Counted from the stretch's first letter, positions 1-6,707 are shown. The stretch: 9,105 nt of DNA from Croceicoccus sp. (GCA_029936705.1 JAPYSD010000100.1:1-9105); one strand, 5' to 3'. A program made the numbers and translations. The notes: a model not told the origin generated them from the sequence alone.

Positions 1-430
1 CGAGAACCCCACCTACAAGCAGGTCTGCTCGGGCAATACCGGGCATGCGGAGGCCGTCCGCCTGACCTTCGATCCCGATGTGATCAGCTATGCCGACATG
101 CTGGACGTGTTCATGGGGACGCATGATCCGACGCAGCTGAACCGGCAGGGCAACGACGTGGGCACGCAGTATCGCTCCGCTATCTTCCCGTTGAACGAAG
201 CGCAGAAGGCCGGGGCCGAGGCCGCCATCCGCCGCGCGCAGGACGAACGCGACCTGCCGGTCGTCACCACGATCGAGGAGCCGACCGAGTTCTACGTGGC
301 CGAGGACTACCACCAGGAATATTGGGAAGGCGACGGCCAGCGCAATCCCTATTGCATGGCGACGATCCCGCCCAAGCTGGCAAAACTGCGCAAGAGCTTT
401 GCCAGCCGTTCGAAGACGCCCGCCGAATAG
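1..430 (+). CDS. msrA: Peptide methionine-(S)-S-oxide reductase MsrA, 5' end outside the window
   Basis: Reduces methionine-S-sulfoxide, free or in proteins, back to methionine using thioredoxin, as cytosolic oxidative damage repair. The frame is open from nucleotide 2, and 142 residues are visible before the TAG stop. The stretch NPTYKQVCSGNTGHAEAV near the start is a family hallmark, followed by the conserved block THDPTQLNRQGNDVGTQYRS and, near the C-terminus, YHQEYW. The catalytic GCFWC-type motif lies upstream of the window and cannot be checked. A GTG at position 80 is internal and not the start, because conserved MsrA sequence precedes it. NPYC near the C-terminus gives a cysteine that could act in thiol recycling (inference). 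The gene ends 3 nt from the convergent rsmB stop, with no clear terminator between them. Confidence 0.96.
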   Translation, partial: ENPTYKQVCSGNTGHAEAVRLTFDPDVISYADMLDVFMGTHDPTQLNRQGNDVGTQYRSAIFPLNEAQKAGAEAAIRRAQDERDLPVVTTIEEPTEFYVAEDYHQEYWEGDGQRNPYCMATIPPKLAKLRKSFASRSKTPAE

Positions 431-433
431 AGA

Positions 434-1690
434 TCAGCGGCGCATGAAGCGGGCGGCGAAGAAACCGTCCAGTCCGCCCGCTTCCAGCATCATGCCCGGA
501 TCGGTACGAAGCCAGCCTTCGCGGGTCGGCTCAAGATCGCCCGGCAGCTCTTCGGAAGCGATCGCGATCGGCTCCAGTCGCTCGTCAGTGGCTAGCTGGC
601 TTGCGCGGTCCTCCCCTTCTTCGCGTTCCAGCGAACAGACGGCATAGACCAGCTTGCCGCCCGGCTTCAGCCAGTCGATGGCCTTGTCGGCAAGGGCGCT
701 CTGCAATTCCGTCATTTCGTCCAAGCGGCTTGGCAGAAAGCGGTGTAACACGTCGGGGTGCCGCCTGCAGGTGCCGGTCGCGCTGCACGGTGCATCCAGA
801 AGGATGGCATCGAAAGGCTCCTGCGGCTGCCATTGCAGCGCATCGGCGGTCACGATCCTGGCATCCAGACCGGTACGCTGAAGATTATCGCGCAGTCGCT
901 CCAGCCGCCGTTTCGAGATGTCGAGCGATGTTACGTTCCACCCTGCGGCAGCCAGTTGCAGGCTCTTCCCTCCCGGTGCTGCGCAAAGATCGAGCACCCG
1001 CTTGCCCGCACCTTCGCCCAGCAGGCTTGCAGGGATCGTCGCGGCCGCGTCCTGCACCCACCAGGCGCCTTCCGCATAGCCGGGCAATTCGGTCACGGCC
1101 TGCCCGCGCGGCAGTCGCAATCGGCCCTTGCCCATAGAGATAGCGCCCAGCCTCTCTGCCCATTCAGCCTCGCCGCTCGCATCGCGCAGCATGATGTCGA
1201 GGGGCGGAAGCGCGGCAAGGCCGCTGCGGATCGCATCGACCCGGCCCGGCCATTGGCTCTCCCAGCGATCGGCGACCGGTTCGGGCAGGCTTGGCAATTC
1301 GGGCAGTCGCGCATCCTGTTTCATCAGGGTCGAGAACACGCCGTGGGCGAGCCGGCGCGGCCCGCCCGTCAGCAGCTCAAGCCCCGTGGAAACCACCGCA
1401 TGCGGCGGCGTATCGAGCCGCAGGGCCTGCGCCAGCATCAGGCGGAGGACGGTGCGTACCTTGGCATCATCGGCCAGCCGCTGCCGCGTCGCTCCATCGA
1501 TCAACACGTCCAGATCGACCAGCCAGCGCAAGCTTTCCCCAGCGATAGCGCGTGCCAGGGCAGCATCTGCGGGGCGCAACCGTCCAGCCGCGCGCGGCAG
1601 GGCGACGTCCATCGTATCGCCGCGCCGAAGCACGGCGTCGAGGACCTGAAGCGCGGCCCTGCGGGCGGGTAATCCGGCTATATCGGGCAA
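434..1690 (-). CDS. rsmB: 16S rRNA (cytosine-5)-methyltransferase, RsmB/Fmu (SUN) family
   Basis: A 418-residue SAM-dependent methyltransferase of the family that makes m5C967 in 16S rRNA. Residues about 8-125 form a NusB-like RNA-binding domain. The Rossmann core has the SAM loop DLCAAPGGKS (234-243), the first cysteine motif DAPCSATGT (C302), and the second, catalytic cysteine in YAVCSLE (C352, a variant of the usual TCS). Both cysteines needed for the covalent mechanism are present. The start is a TTG at 1690. It is supported by AGGAG six bases upstream and by the typical N-terminus (PDIAGLPARRAAL). Length is normal for the family. It is transcribed convergently to msrA and divergently from the SDHAF4-like gene. 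I cannot exclude that it is a paralogous RNA m5C methyltransferase, but the N-terminal NusB domain argues for RsmB. Confidence 0.93.
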   Translation of the reverse strand: MPDIAGLPARRAALQVLDAVLRRGDTMDVALPRAAGRLRPADAALARAIAGESLRWLVDLDVLIDGATRQRLADDAKVRTVLRLMLAQALRLDTPPHAVVSTGLELLTGGPRRLAHGVFSTLMKQDARLPELPSLPEPVADRWESQWPGRVDAIRSGLAALPPLDIMLRDASGEAEWAERLGAISMGKGRLRLPRGQAVTELPGYAEGAWWVQDAAATIPASLLGEGAGKRVLDLCAAPGGKSLQLAAAGWNVTSLDISKRRLERLRDNLQRTGLDARIVTADALQWQPQEPFDAILLDAPCSATGTCRRHPDVLHRFLPSRLDEMTELQSALADKAIDWLKPGGKLVYAVCSLEREEGEDRASQLATDERLEPIAIASEELPGDLEPTREGWLRTDPGMMLEAGGLDGFFAARFMRR

Positions 1691-1765
1691 GCAAGGCTCC
1701 TGAAAACGATTGCGTCGGCCCTAGCTGCGCTTGCCAAGATGCGCCAGCCACCCCATGTTCGATCC

Positions 1766-1933
1766 ATGACGAAACGCGCCACCAAGCGGCCCGCCGGGTT
1801 CGAGAAGCCAGCCCATTGGTCGAATGAGCCCGCGCCCCAGCCGGGCAAGGGTTCGCGCCATGAAAAGGGCGAAAGGCCCGACCCCACGCGTTACGGCGAT
1901 TGGGAGAAGGACGGCATCGCAATCGATTTCTGA
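1766..1933 (+). CDS. SDHAF4 / DUF1674 family succinate dehydrogenase assembly factor (55 aa)
   Basis: A 55-residue soluble protein ending in PTRYGDWEKDGIAIDF. This is very close to the C-terminal signature of the DUF1674/SDHAF4 family, in which RYGDWE and a final IDF are nearly invariant. The mitochondrial member (SDHAF4/Sdh8) binds the flavinylated SdhA subunit and helps complex II assembly. A similar role here is inferred from family membership. The N-terminal half is basic and proline-rich, probably disordered. I chose the ATG at 1766 (MTKRATKRPAGFEKPAHW). An in-frame ATG at 1739 would add nine residues; neither start has a good Shine-Dalgarno sequence. The sdh genes are not in the window. 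The gene converges on the DUF4112 gene with a 30-nt gap. Confidence 0.88.
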   Translation: MTKRATKRPAGFEKPAHWSNEPAPQPGKGSRHEKGERPDPTRYGDWEKDGIAIDF

Positions 1934-1963
1934 TCGCGCTTTGCTTCTGACCCGGCCTGCGGC

Positions 1964-2401
1964 CTATTGCTCGATGACCCGTGTTTCGGGGTGATGCTTG
2001 TCGAGATGCTTGCGGATGATCTTCAGGTTCCGCGTATTGGACCGGAAGAGCACGTCGAACGCATCGCCGACCAGCGGGATGGCGCCGACCGCCGTGTCGA
2101 ACGCCACATTGGCGCCCATCTTCCAAATCTTCCACTTAGGCACGCCCAGGTTACGCGCTTCCCACACGATATAGGCGCCCATCGACGCGGTGAGCAGATC
2201 GCCGATCACAGGAATCAGCCCTGCGATGGCGTCAAGCCCGATGGGGTAATTGATGCCGGGAATGCGGAAGCTGCGCTCGAGAACCCGCTCCAGCATCTCG
2301 ACCCGCTGGCGGATCGAGGCGGGATCGCTGCCCATGCCGATGGACTGCGCCTGGAACATGGGCTCGAAGCGTTCCGGCCGAGGCGGTTCGTTGTTTTCCA
2401 T
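1964..2401 (-). CDS. DUF4112 domain-containing protein, probably membrane-associated
   Basis: A 145-residue protein of the DUF4112 family, whose function is unknown. The family core runs from about residue 30 to 134. It contains two copies of a D-x3-G-x-IP-x2-GD motif, at about 56-68 (LDAIAGLIPVIGD) and 102-113 (DTAVGAIPLVGD). These sit in hydrophobic segments that could be short membrane or re-entrant helices. Between them lies the family-typical IVWEARNLGVPKW. The N-terminal 25 residues are proline-rich and the C-terminus is charged. The ATG at 2401 is preceded by AGG, which overlaps the TAG stop of the upstream solute-binding gene (5-nt gap), so translation is probably coupled to it. No catalytic residues are recognised. 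Confidence 0.85.
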   Translation of the reverse strand: MENNEPPRPERFEPMFQAQSIGMGSDPASIRQRVEMLERVLERSFRIPGINYPIGLDAIAGLIPVIGDLLTASMGAYIVWEARNLGVPKWKIWKMGANVAFDTAVGAIPLVGDAFDVLFRSNTRNLKIIRKHLDKHHPETRVIEQ

Positions 2402-2406
2402 TTTAC

Positions 2407-3876
2407 CTAGGTGGGGGGCAGTGCCAGCGGGGACAAGGGATGCACCCCAAGCGCGTTCACCGCGAACCCGTCGACCGACCCCCTGACGAGCGAGAACCGG
2501 ATCGGCGCGCCAAAGGGAATGAAGCCGTTCTCGGCCGCGATCAGTTGCTCGGCCTCGGCCATCAGGGCGGCACGGCGGGCGTCGTCGGGTTCACTCATCG
2601 CCTCTTTTACCAAGGCGTCGCCGTCCGGATTGCACGCGGCATCCGAAATACGGCAGTTGAGCCGGTTCAGATACCACCGTGCCATGCGATAGCGCGCCAC
2701 CTCGTCGACGAGCCAGAGATCGGCGCCGTCCTGGTTGGTAGTCCGCTCAAGCCCCAGCCCGATCGCCGCCAGGTCGCGGCGCAAGCGGCTGAACAGCAGG
2801 TCGCCGCCGCGGCCGGGCGGAAGCGCCACGCTCAACGCGGGTATCGCGCCATCCGCAGCGGACCAGCCCTGAACCCGGCGGCGGGCCAGCTGCTGCCGTT
2901 CTTCCAAGGTGATGGCCTGCCAACGCTCCTGCGGTGGGCTGGCGCTGTCGGGAAGACCTGCGGGCACGATGCGCGTGGTCGGCACCCAGCCGCCGATGTT
3001 GAACGGTTCGATCAGCGCGTCGCGGTCGATGGCCATCGCGATGGCCTCGCGATTGGCCGGATCGCTCAGGAAGCCGTCGTCCCTTCGCGCGAGGGCAAGC
3101 CCGAACAGGCCCGAAACCGGGTCGAGCCGGATCGCGCCGCGCAGCAGGCCGCCCATGCGAACGAAGGGCAGCCCGTCGACATTGCCGTTGAGCAGGACGG
3201 CGGCCTTGCCCGACTGGAAGAAATCCACCGCCTCTTTCGGAGGGAGGATGCGCATTTCCAGCGGCTCGGCGTTCTTGAAAGGATTATCCGCGCTGTCGGG
3301 CAAGGCAGGGGCCAGCAGCCTGGGTTCACCGGTGCCGTCGGTATCCAGCACCATCACCTGCGGATTGCCGCGCCCCGTTTGTACGGCCAGTTCCGGCCCG
3401 GCGAGCAGATTGAGGAATTCGGGCATCGGTGATTTCAGCCGGATCTCGATCACCCTGCTGGTGCGGGCGTAGATCGCATCGATCGCGTCGAGATCCAGGC
3501 CCAGCGCCGTATCGTCCTGAAGGTCGATGGCGTCCGACAGCAGGCGGCGTATATCGTCCGCCGTGATGAGTTCGTCCTCGTCATCGCGCATGATGCGGAG
3601 GCGGAAGATGTAGCTGAGGCCGTCGTCCGTCACGATCCAGCTCTCGGCAAGACCGGGGGAGATACGCCCCTCTGCATCGAAATCGACGAGCCCTTCATGC
3701 GTGGCGGACGTCAGGGCCGCCCGGGCCGGATCCATGGCGCCGTCGTCGGAAAGCGCCGCGGCGCGGTCGCCCACCAGCACCACGTCGACCGGTGCCGTAT
3801 TGTCCTGGCCGCACCCCGACAGGGCGGGCGCCATGATAGCCAGAAGATAGAGGGGACGAAGCAGATGGCGGCGCAT
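2407..3876 (-). CDS. ABC transporter family-5 solute-binding lipoprotein (SBP_bac_5 type)
   Basis: A 489-residue periplasmic binding protein resembling the dipeptide/oligopeptide (DppA/OppA) cluster. The N-terminus is a lipoprotein signal: positively charged MRRH, a hydrophobic stretch, and the lipobox LSGC with the lipidated cysteine at residue 22. Family landmarks include the first-lobe block EGLVDFDAEGRISPGLAESW (61-80) followed by SYIFRLR, and the second-lobe REAIAMAIDRDALI (276-289). The C-terminal part contains RWYLNRLNC. Substrate cannot be read from the sequence; peptides are the family default. No permease or ATPase gene lies beside it. Instead it follows the PilZ gene by 56 nt and precedes DUF4112 by 5 nt. 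An AGGA about eight bases before the ATG supports the start. Confidence 0.86.
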   Translation of the reverse strand: MRRHLLRPLYLLAIMAPALSGCGQDNTAPVDVVLVGDRAAALSDDGAMDPARAALTSATHEGLVDFDAEGRISPGLAESWIVTDDGLSYIFRLRIMRDDEDELITADDIRRLLSDAIDLQDDTALGLDLDAIDAIYARTSRVIEIRLKSPMPEFLNLLAGPELAVQTGRGNPQVMVLDTDGTGEPRLLAPALPDSADNPFKNAEPLEMRILPPKEAVDFFQSGKAAVLLNGNVDGLPFVRMGGLLRGAIRLDPVSGLFGLALARRDDGFLSDPANREAIAMAIDRDALIEPFNIGGWVPTTRIVPAGLPDSASPPQERWQAITLEERQQLARRRVQGWSAADGAIPALSVALPPGRGGDLLFSRLRRDLAAIGLGLERTTNQDGADLWLVDEVARYRMARWYLNRLNCRISDAACNPDGDALVKEAMSEPDDARRAALMAEAEQLIAAENGFIPFGAPIRFSLVRGSVDGFAVNALGVHPLSPLALPPT

Positions 3877-3932
3877 GCCCCGCGTCCTAGCAAGTTGCGG
3901 GCGTGCGGTCAGCCATTGCTTGTATCGGCCGG

Positions 3933-4295
3933 TCAGCCTTCTTCGTCGCGGTCCGCTGTGTCGGAGACGCCGTCCCTGGGGGCTTCGCCTTCGGGCAAGT
4001 CGACGTCAGACACTGGAAACTGCACCAGCGATGACTGAATCGTTTCATCGAACGCAATGCCGCAGCGGTCGCCCGCGGCCCAGGCGACATGCCCTGCGAC
4101 CGCGCCGACGTTACGCAATTCCAGATAGACCCGCGTCCCACGCGAAACCCGCATCGGACCTTCGGCCATGACGCCTGAATCCGATATGTTCCGGAGCTTT
4201 ACCTCGAAGGGAGGTCCGTCGCGTTCAAGCCTCAGCTCTGCGACGAGGAAGAGCGAGTCGCGGCCATGCCTGCGATTATCCTGGCGGTCGATCAT
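3933..4295 (-). CDS. PilZ domain protein, probable c-di-GMP receptor
   Basis: A 120-residue, single-domain PilZ protein. Both parts of the c-di-GMP signature are present: RxxxR at R8-R12 (RRHGR) and [D/N]xSxxG at 36-41 (NISDSG). The beta-barrel continues to about residue 85 (HVAWAAGDRCGIAFDE), which is the usual PilZ end pattern. The last 30 residues are acidic and probably disordered. Binding of c-di-GMP is expected from the intact motifs, but the output is unknown: there is no partner domain, and the nearest genes encode a solute-binding lipoprotein and a DUF4112 protein. The ATG at 4295 has AGGG about nine bases upstream. Another ATG at 4302 is out of frame and reads only eight codons. Confidence 0.9.
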   Translation of the reverse strand: MIDRQDNRRHGRDSLFLVAELRLERDGPPFEVKLRNISDSGVMAEGPMRVSRGTRVYLELRNVGAVAGHVAWAAGDRCGIAFDETIQSSLVQFPVSDVDLPEGEAPRDGVSDTADRDEEG

Positions 4296-4491
4296 CGCTC
4301 ATTTCCCTGGGGACTGCGTATCAAAAATCATGAACGGCCCGCACGCCCGCTCATTTCCATACGCAATCAGTAGAGAAAGAGACCTAAGAAAGTCTAAAGC
4401 GCATTGGGACTATCCCCAACGACACGAATTTGTACCGCTTCGGGACAATCGGGGCTCGTCCGGTGCCCCGTTTGCCACGATTCGCCGCAGG
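4296..4491. other. Intergenic region between dksA and the PilZ gene
   Basis: A 196-nt AT-richer stretch without a supported gene. It holds the 5' leader of the PilZ gene (minus strand) and the end of the dksA transcript. The 11-mer CGCTCATTTCC occurs twice, at 4296-4306 and 4348-4358, and a 7-bp inverted repeat TGCGTAT/ATACGCA lies between about 4315 and 4365. A G/C-rich hairpin lies at 4450-4470. I found no convincing -35/-10 pair for the PilZ gene. Confidence 0.6.
4450..4470 (-). terminator. Candidate weak terminator hairpin downstream of dksA
   Basis: A perfect 6-bp stem, CGGGGC/GCCCCG, with a 9-nt loop begins 21 nt after the dksA stop codon on the minus strand. It is not followed by a real U-tract (ATTGTCCC follows), so intrinsic termination would be inefficient. 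It could equally be a 3'-end-stabilising stem or a chance GC pairing. Confidence 0.35.
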
Positions 4492-4962
4492 TCAGTCGTC
4501 GCGCGAAATCTTCTCGCGGCGCTCGTGGGCTTCTTGCGCCTCGACCGTCATGGTAGCGATGGGCCGGGCGATCAGGCGGCCAAGGCCGATCGGTTCGCCC
4601 GTCACTTCGCAATAGCCATATTCACCTTCGTCGATACGGCGCAGCGCCGACTCGATCTTGGCGATCAGCTTGCGCTGGCGGTCGCGGGTACGCAGTTCGA
4701 TGCCCCAGTCGGTCTCGCTCGAAGCGCGATCGTTCAGATCGGGTTCGCGAATCGGGCCTTCCTGCAAATTCTGCAGGGTTCCCGCCGAAACGTCGAGAAT
4801 GGACTGCTTCCATTCGGTGAGCAGCCTGCGGAAGAAATCCTGCTGCTGCGTGTTCATGTAAGGCTCGTCAGCGCTGGGCAGATAATCACCCGCCAACGCG
4901 TTGCGAGCCACAGCAAGGTCGTCAATCTCGCTTCCGGTCGCCAGGCTTATGCTTGTTGCCAT
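4492..4962 (-). CDS. dksA: RNA polymerase-binding transcription factor DksA
   Basis: A 156-residue DksA/TraR protein that binds the RNA polymerase secondary channel and, with (p)ppGpp, retunes promoter activity. The coiled coil spans about residues 45-112. Its tip keeps the functional DxxDxA motif (D75-x2-D78-x-A80, in DLNDRAS). The C-terminal globular region EYGYCEVTGEPIGLGRLIARP is clearly a DksA zinc-finger fold, but of the four canonical cysteines only C118 remains. The others are T121, T139 and A142. One-cysteine DksA proteins are known in alphaproteobacteria. I chose the ATG at 4962 because GGAGG lies five bases upstream. The TTG at 4974 would include that Shine-Dalgarno sequence in its own coding region. 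A promoter candidate lies about 63 nt upstream. Confidence 0.94.
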   Translation of the reverse strand: MATSISLATGSEIDDLAVARNALAGDYLPSADEPYMNTQQQDFFRRLLTEWKQSILDVSAGTLQNLQEGPIREPDLNDRASSETDWGIELRTRDRQRKLIAKIESALRRIDEGEYGYCEVTGEPIGLGRLIARPIATMTVEAQEAHERREKISRDD

Positions 4963-4975
4963 CCACACCTCCAAA

Positions 4976-5001
4976 TGTCGCCACGGCCCTCATGGGCGAC
5001 A
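4976..5001 (-). repeat. Inverted repeat in the dksA 5' leader
   Basis: The arms TGTCGCC (4976-4982) and GGCGACA (4995-5001) are perfectly complementary with a 12-nt spacer. They lie about 7-8 nt upstream of the dksA GGAGG and downstream of the candidate promoter, so they would form an RNA stem in the leader. A competing GCCC/GGGC stem (4986-4989/4994-4997) sits inside. Any regulatory role is inference. Confidence 0.4.
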
Positions 5002-5024
5002 AATGTGAAACCCCGATGCGCGGC

Positions 5025-5053
5025 CCTATAAATGCCCGGCTATTGCGGCACAA
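5025..5053 (-). promoter_or_regulatory. Candidate sigma70-type promoter of dksA
   Basis: On the minus strand TTGTGC (5048-5053) and TATAGG (5025-5030) are separated by 17 nt. The TTG and TATA cores match the housekeeping consensus. Transcription would start about 55 nt upstream of the dksA ATG. Confidence 0.5.
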
Positions 5054-5152
5054 GCGCGCATTGCGGTTCTTTGTTACCCGTGCACAGATTAAGCATTCCG
5101 GAACGGGCCGATCATTCCCGGTTTATCCGCCAGAAAGCGGCTCGGAACATCG

Positions 5153-5168
5153 TTAACGGCTTGTTGAC
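5153..5168 (+). promoter_or_regulatory. CtrA-like box upstream of the Sel1 gene
   Basis: TTAA-N7-TTGAC differs by one base from the full CtrA recognition pattern TTAA-N7-TTAAC. It lies 66 nt upstream of the Sel1 gene start. Its second half could serve as a -35 element, as is known for CtrA-activated promoters, but no good -10 follows at the expected spacing. This is a motif match only. Confidence 0.3.
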
Positions 5169-5192
5169 CGACGTCGGACACACTGGCCTTGG

Positions 5193-5216
5193 CGGCGCCA
5201 TCAGGGGAAGGCGCCG
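5193..5216 (+). repeat. Inverted repeat in the leader of the Sel1 gene
   Basis: CGGCGCC (5193-5199) and GGCGCCG (5210-5216) form a perfect 7-bp stem with a 10-nt loop. It ends seven bases before the GGGGG that probably serves as ribosome-binding site. It may be a leader hairpin or an operator; nothing in the sequence decides. Confidence 0.4.
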
Positions 5217-5233
5217 GAAAACGGGGGTTTATC

Positions 5234-5563
5234 ATGGGTTATCCAGTTCAGCAGGAATTCCGCAGCGCGGTGCCGTTCAAATCGGGCACGCACGATTATC
5301 TCGACATCTATCGGGCGCTGGCGGATTCGGGGGACGATCATGCCATGTTCGAACTGGGTTGCGCCTATTCGACCGGCAGTCACGGGCTGCCCTGTGACAT
5401 GATCGAGGCGCATAAATGGTTCAACCTTGCCGCGGCGAACGGCCATGACGACGCACCGCACTGCCGCAGCGAGGTCGCGGGGGAAATGACGGCGCGCGAA
5501 ATCGCCGAAGCGCAGCGCGGTGCCCGTGCATGGCTGCGCACGCATGCAAGGCTGAACGCCTGA
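5234..5563 (+). CDS. Small Sel1-repeat-like protein
   Basis: A 109-residue protein with one recognisable Sel1-like (TPR-related) helical repeat at about residues 36-71. It reads AMFELGCAYSTG, a linker, then EAHKWFNLAAANGH, which matches the family pattern A-x3-LG-x2-Y-x2-G...A-x2-W-x2-AA-x2-G. The C-terminal helix (about 80-105, REIAEAQRGARAWL) is typical of small Sel1 proteins in sphingomonads, which often end with a similar QR-x-A-x2-W pattern. There is no signal peptide or membrane segment, so it is probably a cytosolic protein-protein interaction module. The ATG at 5234 has GGGGG six bases upstream and is preferred over an in-frame upstream codon at 5189. The gene converges on the acyltransferase gene with 7 nt between stop codons. 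Partner unknown. Confidence 0.82.
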   Translation: MGYPVQQEFRSAVPFKSGTHDYLDIYRALADSGDDHAMFELGCAYSTGSHGLPCDMIEAHKWFNLAAANGHDDAPHCRSEVAGEMTAREIAEAQRGARAWLRTHARLNA

Positions 5564-5570
5564 GGGCCGA

Positions 5571-6707
5571 TTAGCCCCGCCGGAAGGGCGTCATCGACTG
5601 CAGCGCGTCCTGCTGCATGTCCATTCCGGCCCGTTCCTTGTCCAGGTAATCCGCGACGGCGGCGCGAAAGCCTTCGTGCGGGATGAAATGGGCGGAATAG
5701 GTCGTCACCGGCTCGTATCCGCGGGCCAGCTTGTGCGATCCCTGGGCCCCCGCTTCGACGCGGCGCAGGCCGCGCGCGATGGCGGCGTCGATGGCCTGGT
5801 AATAGCACAGCTCGAAATGCAGGAACGGCCGATCGACGAGCGTTCCCCAATAGCGCCCGTAGAGCGCCTGCGGGCCGGCGAAATTCAGCGCACCGGCAAT
5901 CGCCACGTCATCCTCGAACGCGAGGATCAGGACGACGTCGTCCTTCATCCGCGATCCGAACTGGTCGAAGGCGTCGCGCGTCAGATAGGGGTGGCCCCAT
6001 TTGCGCGCGCCCGTATCCTGGTAGAACAGCCAGAACGCGTCCCAATGTTCCGGTTTCAGCGCATCGCCGGACAGATGCTCGATACGCAGTCCCTCGACCG
6101 CGCGGGCGCGTTCCTTGCGGATCGCCTTCCGCTTGCGCGAGGCGAGCGTGTCGAGAAAGGCGTCGAAATCCTCGAAATCGCGATTGGTCCAGTGGAACTG
6201 GATGTCCTGGCGGATCAGCCATCCCGCGTCCCGGAAGATATCCAGCTGTTCGGGCATGATGAAGGTGGCATGGGCCGAAGAGAGATCTTCGCCCGCGACC
6301 AGCGCCTCTGCGCCGCGCAGCATGATGCGCGCGTCATCGTCGTTCTGCGCGAGGACGCGCGGCCCGGTCGCGGGGGTGAACGGGACGGAGATCTGCAGCT
6401 TGGGATAATAGCTGCCGCCGGCCCGCTCCCACGCGTCGGCCCAGCTGTGATCGAATACATATTCGCCCTGGCTGTGCGATTTCAGATAGGCCGGCAGGGC
6501 CGCGCGCGGCGGCGCGATGCCGTCGCCCAGCACGAGCGGCGCGGGTGCCCAGCCGGTGCCCGGACCCACGCTGCCCGACTGTTCCATGATGTCGAGGAAG
6601 CGGTGGCTGGTGAACGGATTGCCATCGGGGTTCAGCGCGTCCCAGTCCGCTTCGGGAATGGTGCCGACCGATCCGGCCAGGCGAATGGCAAGATCGCCCT
6701 CGCTCAT
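5571..6707 (-). CDS. FemAB-like GNAT acyltransferase (DUF482/COG3146 family)
   Basis: A 378-residue protein of the COG3146 family, often annotated as a peptidoglycan biosynthesis/recognition protein or GNAT N-acetyltransferase. Landmarks are NPFTSHRFLDIMEQSGSVG (about 30-48), EYVFDHSWADAWERAG, YYPKLQISVPFTPATGPR, a central FHWTNRDFEDFDAFL...SRKRKAIRKERA, and a C-terminal GNAT-like half with YGRYWGT, FHFELCYYQAIDAAI and EAGAQGSHKLARGYEPV. The family is related to FemAB aminoacyltransferases, but its substrate has not been established. It is cytosolic with no signal peptide. The ATG overlaps the stop of the phosphodiesterase gene by 4 nt (ATGA), so it is the last gene of a five-gene operon. Confidence 0.88.
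   Translation of the reverse strand: MSEGDLAIRLAGSVGTIPEADWDALNPDGNPFTSHRFLDIMEQSGSVGPGTGWAPAPLVLGDGIAPPRAALPAYLKSHSQGEYVFDHSWADAWERAGGSYYPKLQISVPFTPATGPRVLAQNDDDARIMLRGAEALVAGEDLSSAHATFIMPEQLDIFRDAGWLIRQDIQFHWTNRDFEDFDAFLDTLASRKRKAIRKERARAVEGLRIEHLSGDALKPEHWDAFWLFYQDTGARKWGHPYLTRDAFDQFGSRMKDDVVLILAFEDDVAIAGALNFAGPQALYGRYWGTLVDRPFLHFELCYYQAIDAAIARGLRRVEAGAQGSHKLARGYEPVTTYSAHFIPHEGFRAAVADYLDKERAGMDMQQDALQSMTPFRRG

Larger units (their letters stand above)
4963..5233. other. Divergent regulatory region between dksA and the Sel1 gene
   Basis: A 271-nt non-coding region that should contain the promoters of both flanking genes. It holds a sigma70-like promoter for dksA (5025-5053), a CtrA-like box (5153-5168), an inverted repeat close to the dksA ribosome-binding site (4976-5001), and an inverted repeat before the Sel1 gene (5193-5216). 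No small ORF with a good start is apparent. Confidence 0.6.

Noticed and set aside
758..1672. A 304-codon open frame opposite rsmB
   Set aside because: rsmB carries both methyltransferase cysteine motifs and the SAM loop; the opposite frame has none.
2440..3432. A 330-codon open frame opposite the solute-binding lipoprotein gene
   Set aside because: Antisense to a gene with a lipobox and family blocks; the composition is that of a GC-rich shadow.
4168..5031. A 287-codon open frame on the plus strand across the PilZ start and dksA
   Set aside because: It crosses a non-coding gap and is antisense to dksA; no domain is recognisable.
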